Below, piece after piece: positions 17,105 through 24,781 of a DNA stretch of 64,000 bases; within the stretch, counting starts at the first letter, position 1; every line of letters begins with the position of its first letter. This DNA comes from Mesorhizobium sp. ES1-1. Lineage in GTDB: Bacteria > Pseudomonadota > Alphaproteobacteria > Rhizobiales > Rhizobiaceae. A program made the position numbers and the translations under genes. The DNA is taken from assembly GCF_020164785.1 (NCBI RefSeq), contig NZ_JAIUGX010000012.1, positions 124,001-188,000 of the forward strand, given 5' to 3'. Below the pieces are notes generated by a model. It worked only from the letters and a program-made list of their open reading frames with translations, was not told the origin of the DNA and searched no databases.

Positions 17105-18679
17105 GTGAGCGAGTTCGACGCCATCTTTATCGGGGCGGGCCACAACAGTCTGGCGTGCGCCGCGCATCTGGCGATCAAAGGCTGGAAAATCGGGGTTTTC
17201 GAGCGCAACAGCACGATCGGAGGCGCCGTTCAGACCCGTGAATTCACGCTTCCCGGCTTCCGCCACGATTTCGGCGCGATGAATCTGAGCCTGTTCGCCG
17301 GTTCGGCCTTCCACCGGAAATATGCAAATGAATTGAAAGCGCAGGGCCTCGAGTTCGCGCCGGTCGCCGATTGTTTCGCCAGCGCCTTCCCGGATGGAAG
17401 CTGGCTGGGTGTCGGCACCGACCTTGAAAAGACCGCCGCGCGCATCGCCGCTTTCTCCGCCGCCGATGCCGCGGCGTGGCGCCGGCTGGTCGCCGCCTTC
17501 CCCTCGGAGGCCGAGCACCTGTTCCGGGTGCTTGGGTCGCCGATGAGCGCGCGCGCGCTGGCGGGCACCGGCTGGAACCTTTGGCGCAAGAAGGGCATGT
17601 CCGGCGCGCTCGACACGATTCGTCTGCTGTTGTCGTCGCCGCGCGCCTGGCTGGAGGAGAATTTCGAATCTCCGCATGTGCGTGCAACGCTCGCGACCTG
17701 GGGCATGCATCTCGATTTCGCTCCCGATATCGCCGGCGGCGCCGTGTTCCTCTATCTGGAATCGATGGCCAACCAGAGCTTTGGCATGGTGCTGGGCAAG
17801 GGTGGCGCCGACACCATCATCCGGGCGCTCTCGGGCATGATCACATCAGCCGGCGGCCAGAGCTTCACCGGAGCCGAAGTGGCTGAGATCACTGTGTCCT
17901 CCGGCAAGGCATCCGGCATACGGCTTGCGTCGGGCGAGACCCATACCGCCACCAAGGCCCTCATCGCCGGCGTTGCGCCGATGGCGCTGACCGGCAAGCT
18001 GCTGCCCAATGGTTCGGGAAACGCCGGCTTCGATACGGCGATGAGAAAGTTCAAGCACGCGCCGGGCACGATGATGATCCATCTGGCGCTAGACGACCTG
18101 CCCGACTGGCGCGCCGGCGCGGAGCTCAGGCGGTTTGCCTATGTGCATCTGTCGCCCTCCCTCGATGCGATGTCGCGCACCTATCAGCAGGCGATGGCCG
18201 GCATGCTGCCGGACGAGCCCGTGCTGGTCGTCGGCCAGCCGACGGCGATCGATCCCTCGCGCGCACCCGAAGGCAAGCATGTGCTGTGGGTTCAGGTGCG
18301 CATGCTGCCCGCTGAGATCCTTGGCGATGCGGCCGGCAAGATCGCGCCGGCACATTGGGATCAGATCAGGGAGATCTATGCCGAGCGCGTGCTTGATATC
18401 ATCGAGGTCTATGCGCCCGGGCTGCGCGGCAAGATCCTTGGCCGGGCCGTGTTTTCACCCGTCGATCTCGAGCGCGAGAATCCCAACCTCGTCGGCGGCG
18501 ACCAGATCTGCGGTAGTCACCATCTGTCGCAGAATTTCCTTTATCGTCCGGCGCGAGGGTATGCCGGCTGGAATACGCCCATCGGCAATCTGCATCTCAC
18601 GGGAGCTGCGACGTGGCCTGGCGCCGGAACGGGCGCAGCTTCCGGTTTCATGCTCGCACAACAGCTCGGCGGGAGGTAG
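17105..18679 (+). CDS. FAD-dependent oxidoreductase of the phytoene desaturase-like family (copy 2)
   Basis: A 524-residue paralog of the 14325-15896 protein. The GTG start gives MSEFDAIFIGAGHNSLACAA, with the FAD loop GAGHNS at residues 10-15, then RNSTIGGAVQTREFTLPGF and the C-terminal GNLHLTGAATWPGAGTGAASGFML. The substrate is unknown. It is the first gene of the rightward operon, 109 bases ahead of the SBP gene of a peptide-type importer. The two paralogs on either side of a shared operator could act as two subunits or on successive intermediates. Confidence 0.85.
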   Translation: MSEFDAIFIGAGHNSLACAAHLAIKGWKIGVFERNSTIGGAVQTREFTLPGFRHDFGAMNLSLFAGSAFHRKYANELKAQGLEFAPVADCFASAFPDGSWLGVGTDLEKTAARIAAFSAADAAAWRRLVAAFPSEAEHLFRVLGSPMSARALAGTGWNLWRKKGMSGALDTIRLLLSSPRAWLEENFESPHVRATLATWGMHLDFAPDIAGGAVFLYLESMANQSFGMVLGKGGADTIIRALSGMITSAGGQSFTGAEVAEITVSSGKASGIRLASGETHTATKALIAGVAPMALTGKLLPNGSGNAGFDTAMRKFKHAPGTMMIHLALDDLPDWRAGAELRRFAYVHLSPSLDAMSRTYQQAMAGMLPDEPVLVVGQPTAIDPSRAPEGKHVLWVQVRMLPAEILGDAAGKIAPAHWDQIREIYAERVLDIIEVYAPGLRGKILGRAVFSPVDLERENPNLVGGDQICGSHHLSQNFLYRPARGYAGWNTPIGNLHLTGAATWPGAGTGAASGFMLAQQLGGR

Positions 18680-18788
18680 GAACCGAAAATCTGAGTGGTG
18701 AAGGAGGCAGGCGCTGCTGCCCTAGGAGCCTGAACCAATAGACTGACATCGGCGCGCGAAGAAAATACGACCAACAAGGGGAACGACC

Positions 18789-20318
18789 ATGACAATCAAC
18801 AGACGCGAATTGCTCGGTTACGGTGCCGCGGCACTCGGGGTGGCCGCCATCGGCCTGCCGGAGATAGCCAAGGCGGCCGCGGGCGAACTGACCATTGCCT
18901 ACAATGTCAATCTGCCGTCCTGGGATCCGACGACGGGGCCTTCGGCCGTTAACCCGACGATCCAGGGCCTCTACCAGTCCGTGTTCGACCAGTTCATTCC
19001 GCAGAAGCCGGACCTGTCCTTCACTCCCGGCCTGCTGACAGAATGGGGCTGGAACGAAGACCGCACCAAGGTGATGATGACCGTCCGCGAAGGCGTGACC
19101 TGGCACGACGGCTCGCCGTTCACGCCCGAAGACGTGGTCTGGTCGCTGCAGCGGGCGGGTGACGAAAAGACCGGCAACCCGATCCAGTTCGTCTGGAAGA
19201 ACGTCACCAACTTCAAGATCGACGGCAACAAGATCACCGCCGACGTCGTGCAGTTCGACCCGACCTACTTCAAATGGATGTCGTTCCTGACCGGCTACAT
19301 CCTGCCCAAGGCCTATTACGAAAAAGTGGGCGCCGAAGGCTTCGAAAAGGCGCCGATCGGCACCGGGCCTTACATGGTCGAGAAGTTCGAGCGCAACGCG
19401 TTCCTGAGGCTGAAGGCAAACCCGACCTACTGGGGCGGTAAGCCTGCCTTCGAGAATGTAACGATCAAGTTCGTCACCGACGCGGCCAGCCGCGTCGCCG
19501 AGATCGAGTCCGGTTCCTCGCAGGTCACGCTCGAAATTCCCTATGAGGAGTATGACCGGCTGATCGCGAAGGACGGGCTGGCCGGTTCGTGCAAGAACGT
19601 CTCCGACATCGGCATGATCTTCTTCAATGACATCGATGTGATGCTGGACAAGAACGTCCGCCAGGCGGCTGTCATGGCGATCGACAAGAAACTGCTCGTC
19701 GACCGCCTGCTGCGCGGCTACGGCCTGCCCATCGACACGCTGGAGACACCGGAATACGCGGCCTATGATGCGTCGATCAAGGTCGAGCACAATCCTGGAA
19801 AGGCCAAGGAATTGCTCGCCGCATCCGGCTATTCGACGGACAAGCCGGTCAAGTTCACGATCCAGACCACCAAGGGCTTCAAGCCCAAGGACTATGAGAT
19901 GATCCAAGCGATCGTCGGCATGTGGCGCAAGGTCGGCATCGAGGCGACGATCGAAGTCTACGAGATCGCCAAGCACTATGAATTGCGCGCCGCAGACAAG
20001 CTGGCGCCGGCAGCCTTCTACAATTGGGGCAATGCCATCGGCGACCCGACCACCTCCACCGGCTTCGCCATGTACGGCCCGAGCCCGCATTCGGTGTGGG
20101 ACAGCCAGGACCTGATCGACATGATCAACCCGCTGTGGGGCGAAAAGGACGAGGCCAAGCGGATTGCCGGCTGGAAGGCGGTCGACAAATACATCGCCGA
20201 ACAGGCCTATGTGCTGCCGCTGATCCAGTATGCGCAGCCCATCGTGCATGCCAAGGGCGTCAATGTCGTCCAGCACGTTTCGGGCGCGCTGCTGCCGGCC
20301 CTTATGACCCCGGCCTGA
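18789..20318 (+). CDS. ABC transporter substrate-binding protein, family 5 (peptide/opine type)
   Basis: A 509-residue extracytoplasmic binding protein. The N-terminus MTINRRELLGYGAAALGVAAIG has a twin-arginine pair followed by a hydrophobic stretch and an Ala-rich cleavage region, suggesting Tat export. The body follows the SBP_bac_5 fold: VREGVTWHDGSPFTPEDVVWSL, APIGTGPYMVEKFERN and LKANPTYWGGKPAFENVTIKF. It delivers ligand to the permeases encoded next. The ligand is probably not a true peptide given the catabolic neighbours; an aromatic compound or its amino-acid conjugate is possible. A strong hairpin follows the stop codon. Confidence 0.9.
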   Translation: MTINRRELLGYGAAALGVAAIGLPEIAKAAAGELTIAYNVNLPSWDPTTGPSAVNPTIQGLYQSVFDQFIPQKPDLSFTPGLLTEWGWNEDRTKVMMTVREGVTWHDGSPFTPEDVVWSLQRAGDEKTGNPIQFVWKNVTNFKIDGNKITADVVQFDPTYFKWMSFLTGYILPKAYYEKVGAEGFEKAPIGTGPYMVEKFERNAFLRLKANPTYWGGKPAFENVTIKFVTDAASRVAEIESGSSQVTLEIPYEEYDRLIAKDGLAGSCKNVSDIGMIFFNDIDVMLDKNVRQAAVMAIDKKLLVDRLLRGYGLPIDTLETPEYAAYDASIKVEHNPGKAKELLAASGYSTDKPVKFTIQTTKGFKPKDYEMIQAIVGMWRKVGIEATIEVYEIAKHYELRAADKLAPAAFYNWGNAIGDPTTSTGFAMYGPSPHSVWDSQDLIDMINPLWGEKDEAKRIAGWKAVDKYIAEQAYVLPLIQYAQPIVHAKGVNVVQHVSGALLPALMTPA

Positions 20319-20338
20319 CAAGCAGCCCGAGGCGTTCC

Positions 20339-20369
20339 GCGCGCCGTCCGTGCGACGGCGCGCATTTTT
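20339..20369 (+). terminator. Intercistronic hairpin after the SBP gene
   Basis: A perfect 10-base stem, GCGCGCCGTC (20339-20348) and GACGGCGCGC (20354-20363), with loop CGTGC, is followed by ATTTTTC. It has the form of an intrinsic terminator but stands between the SBP gene and its permease genes. It more likely reduces read-through or protects the SBP message than ends the operon. Confidence 0.75.
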
Positions 20370-20380
20370 CCATCAGGCAC

Positions 20381-21418
20381 ATGAGCCTGCGGGCTCCTGC
20401 AAAGATTTACATGCTCCTGCAACGATTCCTGATTCGACTGCTGACGATGGTGGTCACGCTGTTCGGCGTGGCCGTCGTCGTCTTCGTCGTGATCCGCGTG
20501 GCGCCCGGCGATCCGATCGCGATGATGCTACCGCCCGGCGCGACCGATGCGGACATTGCGCGGCTGCGTACGCTCTACGGCCTCGACAAGACCGTCGTGC
20601 AGCAGTTCTTCATCTGGCTGGCCGGCGTCGTCAGGGGCGATTTCGGAACCTCGATCTCGCTGCGGCAGGACGTGCTTGGCCTCGTCTTCAACCGGCTGCC
20701 GGCGACGCTGGAACTCGCCGTCGTCGCCCTGGCCATGGCAATTGTGCTGGGCGGCACGACGGCCGTTCTCGGCGCGCGCGAGCGCGGCACCATGGTCGAG
20801 ACCGGCATCGATATCGTCAGCGGGGCAGCACTCTCAATTCCCGACTTCCTCTGGGGCCTGGTGCTGATCCTACTGTTCGGCGTGCTGGTGCCGATCTTCG
20901 ACATTTCCGGCCGTGTCTCGCCGCAGCTCGACCTGCCCTTCGTGACCCAATTCTATTTGTTCGAGAGCATTCTACGCCTGCGCCTCGACCTGACCTTTGA
21001 CCTGTTGAAGCACATGCTGATGCCGGCCGTCGCGCTGGCGCTGCCGCTGGCGGCGATCATCTCGCAGCTTCTGAAACAATCGCTGAAGGAAGTGCTCGAC
21101 CTCGACTATGTCGTGCTGGCGCGGGTGAAGGGGTTTTCGGAAACGCAGGTCATCCTGCGCGAAGCCCTCAGGAACGCGGCCTTGCCGACGCTCACCCTGG
21201 TCGGTGTGCAATTCACCTTCCTGATCGGCGGCACGGTCATCGTCGAGCGGCTGTTCTCCTATGAAGGCCTCGGCAATATGGCGATCGACGCCGTCATCAA
21301 TCGCGACCTGCCACTGATCCAGGGGATCGTGCTGGTCTTCGCGCTGCTGTTCGTGCTGATCAACCTCACCGTCGACATGATGTACGCCCTGCTCAATCCG
21401 AGGCTGCGCCATGGATGA
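20381..21418 (+). CDS. ABC transporter permease, DppB/OppB type
   Basis: From the ATG at 20381 this is 345 residues; an ATG at 20411 (MLLQRFLIRLLTMVVTLFGV) would give 335 and is the more usual family N-terminus. There are six expected membrane helices. The permease loop FSETQVILREALRNAALPTLTLVGVQ contains the EAA-type motif contacting the ATPases. VIRVAPGDPIAMMLPPG is typical of the DppB family. The stop overlaps the start of the next permease by eight bases. Confidence 0.88.
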   Translation: MSLRAPAKIYMLLQRFLIRLLTMVVTLFGVAVVVFVVIRVAPGDPIAMMLPPGATDADIARLRTLYGLDKTVVQQFFIWLAGVVRGDFGTSISLRQDVLGLVFNRLPATLELAVVALAMAIVLGGTTAVLGARERGTMVETGIDIVSGAALSIPDFLWGLVLILLFGVLVPIFDISGRVSPQLDLPFVTQFYLFESILRLRLDLTFDLLKHMLMPAVALALPLAAIISQLLKQSLKEVLDLDYVVLARVKGFSETQVILREALRNAALPTLTLVGVQFTFLIGGTVIVERLFSYEGLGNMAIDAVINRDLPLIQGIVLVFALLFVLINLTVDMMYALLNPRLRHG

Positions 21419-22259
21419 GGGCCGCGTTTCGAGACATCGCGCGGGCGCCAAGCTGTGGCTGGCCGGCGGCTGGCTGCTGCTGGCGTTGCTGGCGGCCATC
21501 CTGGCGCCATTGGTCGCACCGCAGGATCCGCTGGCCCAAGATTTGATGCTGGAGCGGCTGCCGCCCTTCTGGATCGATGGAGCCGAGCCTGGCTATTGGC
21601 TCGGAACCGATAGTCTGGGGCGCGACCTGCTCTCGCGGCTGATCTTCGGCGGCCGCATCGCGTTCATCGTCGCCTTTGCCGCCGCCAGCACCGCGTGCCT
21701 GGTCGGCTCGGCGCTCGGGCTCGTGGCCGGTTATTTCGGCGGCTGGGCCGACCGCGTCATCTCGCGCATCGTCGATGTCTGGATGGCGTTTCCCCCGGTT
21801 CTGTTCGCGATCCTGCTGGTCGCAGTGCTGGGCACGGGACTGAGCTCGGTGGTCCTCGCGATCGCCATCATCGACTGGACGCGCTTTTGCCGGGTGATCC
21901 GTGCGGAAGCGATGGGCCAGTCGCGCATGGACTATGTCGAGAACGCCCGCATCGCCGGCTATGGCCGCGTCGGCATCATGCTGCGCGAAGTCCTGCCCAA
22001 TGTTGTGCCGTCTATCGTGGCCTTGCTGTCGCTGGAAATGGGCATCGCCATCATCGTCGAGGCGATCCTGTCCTTCGTCAACCTTTCGATCTCGACCGAC
22101 GACCCGACCTGGGGCGGCATCATCGCCGAAGGCCGGCTGTCTATCCATCAGGCCTGGTGGGTGCTGGTGTTTCCGCTGGTGACGCTAATCCTCACCGTGC
22201 TGTCGTTCAGCCAGTTCGGCGAGGCGCTAAAGACGCGCTTCGATCCGGTGCTGTGGTGA
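21411..22259 (+). CDS. ABC transporter permease, DppC/OppC type
   Basis: A 282-residue inner-membrane permease. The N-terminal helix LWLAGGWLLLALLAAILAPLVAP is followed by GTDSLGRDLLSRLIFGGRIAF, the conserved DppC block. The EAA loop is MDYVENARIAGYGRVGIMLREVLPN. It pairs with the preceding permease to form the channel. The ATG lies inside the end of the upstream gene, and its TGA overlaps the GTG of the ATPase gene. Confidence 0.9.
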   Translation: MDEGRVSRHRAGAKLWLAGGWLLLALLAAILAPLVAPQDPLAQDLMLERLPPFWIDGAEPGYWLGTDSLGRDLLSRLIFGGRIAFIVAFAAASTACLVGSALGLVAGYFGGWADRVISRIVDVWMAFPPVLFAILLVAVLGTGLSSVVLAIAIIDWTRFCRVIRAEAMGQSRMDYVENARIAGYGRVGIMLREVLPNVVPSIVALLSLEMGIAIIVEAILSFVNLSISTDDPTWGGIIAEGRLSIHQAWWVLVFPLVTLILTVLSFSQFGEALKTRFDPVLW

Positions 22260-23134
22260 ACACCTGTCTCGATATCGCCAAGCTGAGCGCCGTGCTGCCC
22301 AACGGCCAGCGCGTGCTGCGATCCGTCTCGCTCACCGTGCAGCCCGGCGAGGTGCGTGCCCTGGTCGGCGAAAGCGGCGCCGGCAAGACGATGATCGGCA
22401 AGGCGGTTCTAGGCGTCTTGCCGTCGAGCGTGCGGATCGTCGAAGGCGATATGCGGCTCGAAGGCGAAGACCTCGGCAAGCTCGATCCCAAAGCACGGCG
22501 AACCTTGATCGGCGCGCGTACTGCGCTGATCCCGCAGGATCCGCTGACCGCGCTCAACCCGTCGCGCCGCATCGGGCCCCAGATGACCGACCGGCTGGTG
22601 CGCATTCTCGGCTGGAGCGGGGAGAAGGCGGACAAGCGGGTGCGCCAATTGCTGGACGAGGTGCAGATCCGCGACCCCGAGCGGGTGCTGAGATGCTATC
22701 CGCATGAGCTCTCGGGCGGCATGCGGCAGCGCGTGCTGATCGCCGGCGCTTTCGTCGCCGAACCAAGGCTGATCGTCGCCGACGAGCCAACGACAGCACT
22801 CGATGTCACCGTTCAGAAGCAGATCCTGCGGCTGATCGCTCAGCTGCAGCGTGAGCACGGCACCGCAATCCTGTTCGTCACCCATGATCTGGGCGTCGTC
22901 GCCAAGATCAGCCAGAAGGTCTCGGTGCTTTATGCCGGCAAGGTCGTGGAAGAGGCCGACACGGCTGCCCTGTTCTCAGCGCCGCAGCACCCCTACACAA
23001 GGGCGCTGATGGCGGCGACGCCGCGCTACACCGATCCCTTCGCCTCGCTGAAACCGGTGGACGAGGCTGTGCTGGCCGGGCTGGCGGCCGAGATCGCTTC
23101 GGCCGATAAAGCCTGGAGGCGGCCGCATGGCTGA
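22256..23134 (+). CDS. ABC transporter ATP-binding protein, DppD/OppD type
   Basis: A 292-residue ATPase. Translation most likely begins at the GTG at 22256, which overlaps the upstream TGA (GTGA); longer frames read through the permease gene. Walker A is GESGAGKTMIGKA, the signature is LSGGMRQRVLIAGA and Walker B is LIVADEPTTALDV. The C-terminus AAIMA-type block appears as QHPYTRALMAATPRYTDP, as usual for the oligopeptide family. It works as a heterodimer with the next gene product. Confidence 0.9.
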   Translation: MNTCLDIAKLSAVLPNGQRVLRSVSLTVQPGEVRALVGESGAGKTMIGKAVLGVLPSSVRIVEGDMRLEGEDLGKLDPKARRTLIGARTALIPQDPLTALNPSRRIGPQMTDRLVRILGWSGEKADKRVRQLLDEVQIRDPERVLRCYPHELSGGMRQRVLIAGAFVAEPRLIVADEPTTALDVTVQKQILRLIAQLQREHGTAILFVTHDLGVVAKISQKVSVLYAGKVVEEADTAALFSAPQHPYTRALMAATPRYTDPFASLKPVDEAVLAGLAAEIASADKAWRRPHG

Positions 23135-23963
23135 GCCGCTGTTTTCCGTGCGCGGACTGAAGGTCGCGCTGCCAGACATGACGCGCAAGCCGCTGATCGG
23201 CCGCGCGCCGCTGGCCGAAATCCTGAAAGGTCTGGATTTCGACCTGCCCAAGGGTTCGGTGACCGGCATCGTCGGCGAGTCGGGGTCAGGAAAGTCGACG
23301 CTTGGCCGCGCCCTCGTGCGGCTGCTGGAGCCCAGCGCTGGCACCGTCACCTTCGATGGCCGCGACATCACGCATCTTGCCGAGGCAGAGTTGCGACCCT
23401 TGCGGCGCAACCTGCAGATGATCTTCCAGGATCCGATGTCGTCGCTAAACCCGCGCCGCACGATTGCCAGCATCATAGCAGCGCCTCTCAAGCAGAATGG
23501 GCTGGGTGACAATCTGAAGGCACGCGTCGCCGAGGCGTTGCAGCGCGTCGGCCTGCCGCAGAGTTTCGCCAGCCGCTACCGCCACGAATTGTCGGGCGGG
23601 CAACGCCAGCGCGTCGGCATCGCACGGGCGCTAGCGCTGTCGCCGAAATTCGTGCTGGCCGACGAGATCGTCTCCGGGCTCGACGTATCGACGCAGGCGC
23701 AAATCCTGACCCTGCTGGAGAAGCTCGCGGCGGAGATGGGCCTGACCGTCGCCTTCATCAGCCACGATCTCTCGGTAATCCGGCGGCTGTGCAGGCAAGT
23801 CATCGTCATGCGTGAAGGCATGATCGTCGAGGCGAGCGCCACCGACGCTTTGTTCGACGCTCCACGGCAAGCCTATACGCGCGACCTTATCGCGGCCATT
23901 CCCTTGCCGGAGATCGACGCGGGCTGGCTGGGCGGTGCGTCGGCCGACAAAGGATCACCATGA
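23127..23963 (+). CDS. ABC transporter ATP-binding protein, DppF/OppF type
   Basis: A 278-residue ATPase with Walker A GESGSGKSTLGRA, Q-loop QMIFQDPMSSLNPRR, signature LSGGQRQRVGIARA, Walker B FVLADEIVSGLDVS and H-loop ISHDLSV. Walker B reads ADEIVSGLD in place of the common ADEPVSALD. It completes a five-component importer (SBP, two permeases, two ATPases). Its start overlaps the previous gene by eight bases. Confidence 0.9.
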   Translation: MAEPLFSVRGLKVALPDMTRKPLIGRAPLAEILKGLDFDLPKGSVTGIVGESGSGKSTLGRALVRLLEPSAGTVTFDGRDITHLAEAELRPLRRNLQMIFQDPMSSLNPRRTIASIIAAPLKQNGLGDNLKARVAEALQRVGLPQSFASRYRHELSGGQRQRVGIARALALSPKFVLADEIVSGLDVSTQAQILTLLEKLAAEMGLTVAFISHDLSVIRRLCRQVIVMREGMIVEASATDALFDAPRQAYTRDLIAAIPLPEIDAGWLGGASADKGSP

Positions 23964-24040
23964 ACCCATACGCGCGCCGGGACGCGGGCCTCGGACGTGC
24001 GACCCCAACGACATGGTCCCGCCTAATGGAGAGGACTGAC

Positions 24041-24640
24041 ATGAAAACCACACTTCGCAATGCAACGCTGGCCGCCGCCATGCTTGGCAGCGCCGGCATG
24101 GCTTCGGCGGATTCGATCCCCGGCATGCGCGGGCACGATCACACCGGGATCACCGTGCCCGACATGAAGCAGGCCGTCGACTTCTTCACGGAGATTGTCG
24201 GCTGCAAGAAGGCGATGTCGTTCGGCCCCTTCGCCGACGACAAGGGAACCTTCATGCAGGATTTGCTGGGCGTCGATCCGAAGGCTGTCATCGAGCAGGT
24301 CACCATGATCCGCTGCGGCTATGGATCGAATATCGAGCTGTTCAAATACACCGCGCCGGACCAAAAGGACCTGACGCCCAAGAACAGCGACATTGGCGGC
24401 TTCCACATCGCCCTCTACGTCGACGATGTCGCGGCAGCCAAGGCCTATCTCGATGGCAAGGGCGTCAAGACGAGGATGGGGCCGCTGCCGGTCAAGGAAG
24501 GCCCCGCCGCCGGCCAGACCATCCTTTATTTCCAGGCCCCGTGGGGCCTGCAGCTGGAAGCCATCAGCTATCCCAATGGCATGGCCTACGAGAAGGGCGC
24601 CGATACGGTGCTGTGGAGCCCGAAGAACCCGGAAAAGTGA
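24041..24640 (+). CDS. Secreted VOC (glyoxalase/bleomycin-resistance fold) family protein
   Basis: A 199-residue protein from the ATG at 24041, which has GAGAGGA upstream and opens directly with a signal peptide, MKTTLRNATLAAAMLGSAGMASA. An earlier ATG at 23960 overlapping the ATPase stop would add 27 residues and bury the signal, so I prefer 24041. The mature part is a vicinal-oxygen-chelate domain: MRGHDHTGITVPDMKQAVDFF with a likely metal His, IELFKY, GGFHIALYVDD and LYFQAPWGLQLEAISYP. VOC enzymes use a metal to handle diols, epoxides or ring cleavage. A periplasmic one in an importer operon is unusual; it may modify or capture the ligand before uptake. Confidence 0.8.
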   Translation: MKTTLRNATLAAAMLGSAGMASADSIPGMRGHDHTGITVPDMKQAVDFFTEIVGCKKAMSFGPFADDKGTFMQDLLGVDPKAVIEQVTMIRCGYGSNIELFKYTAPDQKDLTPKNSDIGGFHIALYVDDVAAAKAYLDGKGVKTRMGPLPVKEGPAAGQTILYFQAPWGLQLEAISYPNGMAYEKGADTVLWSPKNPEK

Positions 24641-24710
24641 TCTCGTCGTGGCGCGCCTGCGGGCGATCTGCAAGCGCGCCCGCGGCCCCGACCACCGGTA
24701 ATTACGGGAA

Positions 24711-24726
24711 ACTTTAAGCTTGAAAT
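24711..24726. promoter_or_regulatory. Palindromic operator, site B (ACTTTAAGCTTGAAAT)
   Basis: A near-palindrome about 55 bases before the start of the monooxygenase/reductase gene and 70 bases after the VOC gene. It fits TTTYAAGCWTRAAA like the sites at 17074, 32239 and 33121. It probably marks a separate promoter for the ring-degradation genes. Confidence 0.65.
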
Positions 24727-24781
24727 ATCTGGTCTGCGGGGCGATAGTCGAGAGGAAGCAAGCGAAGAGGAGATCGCACGG

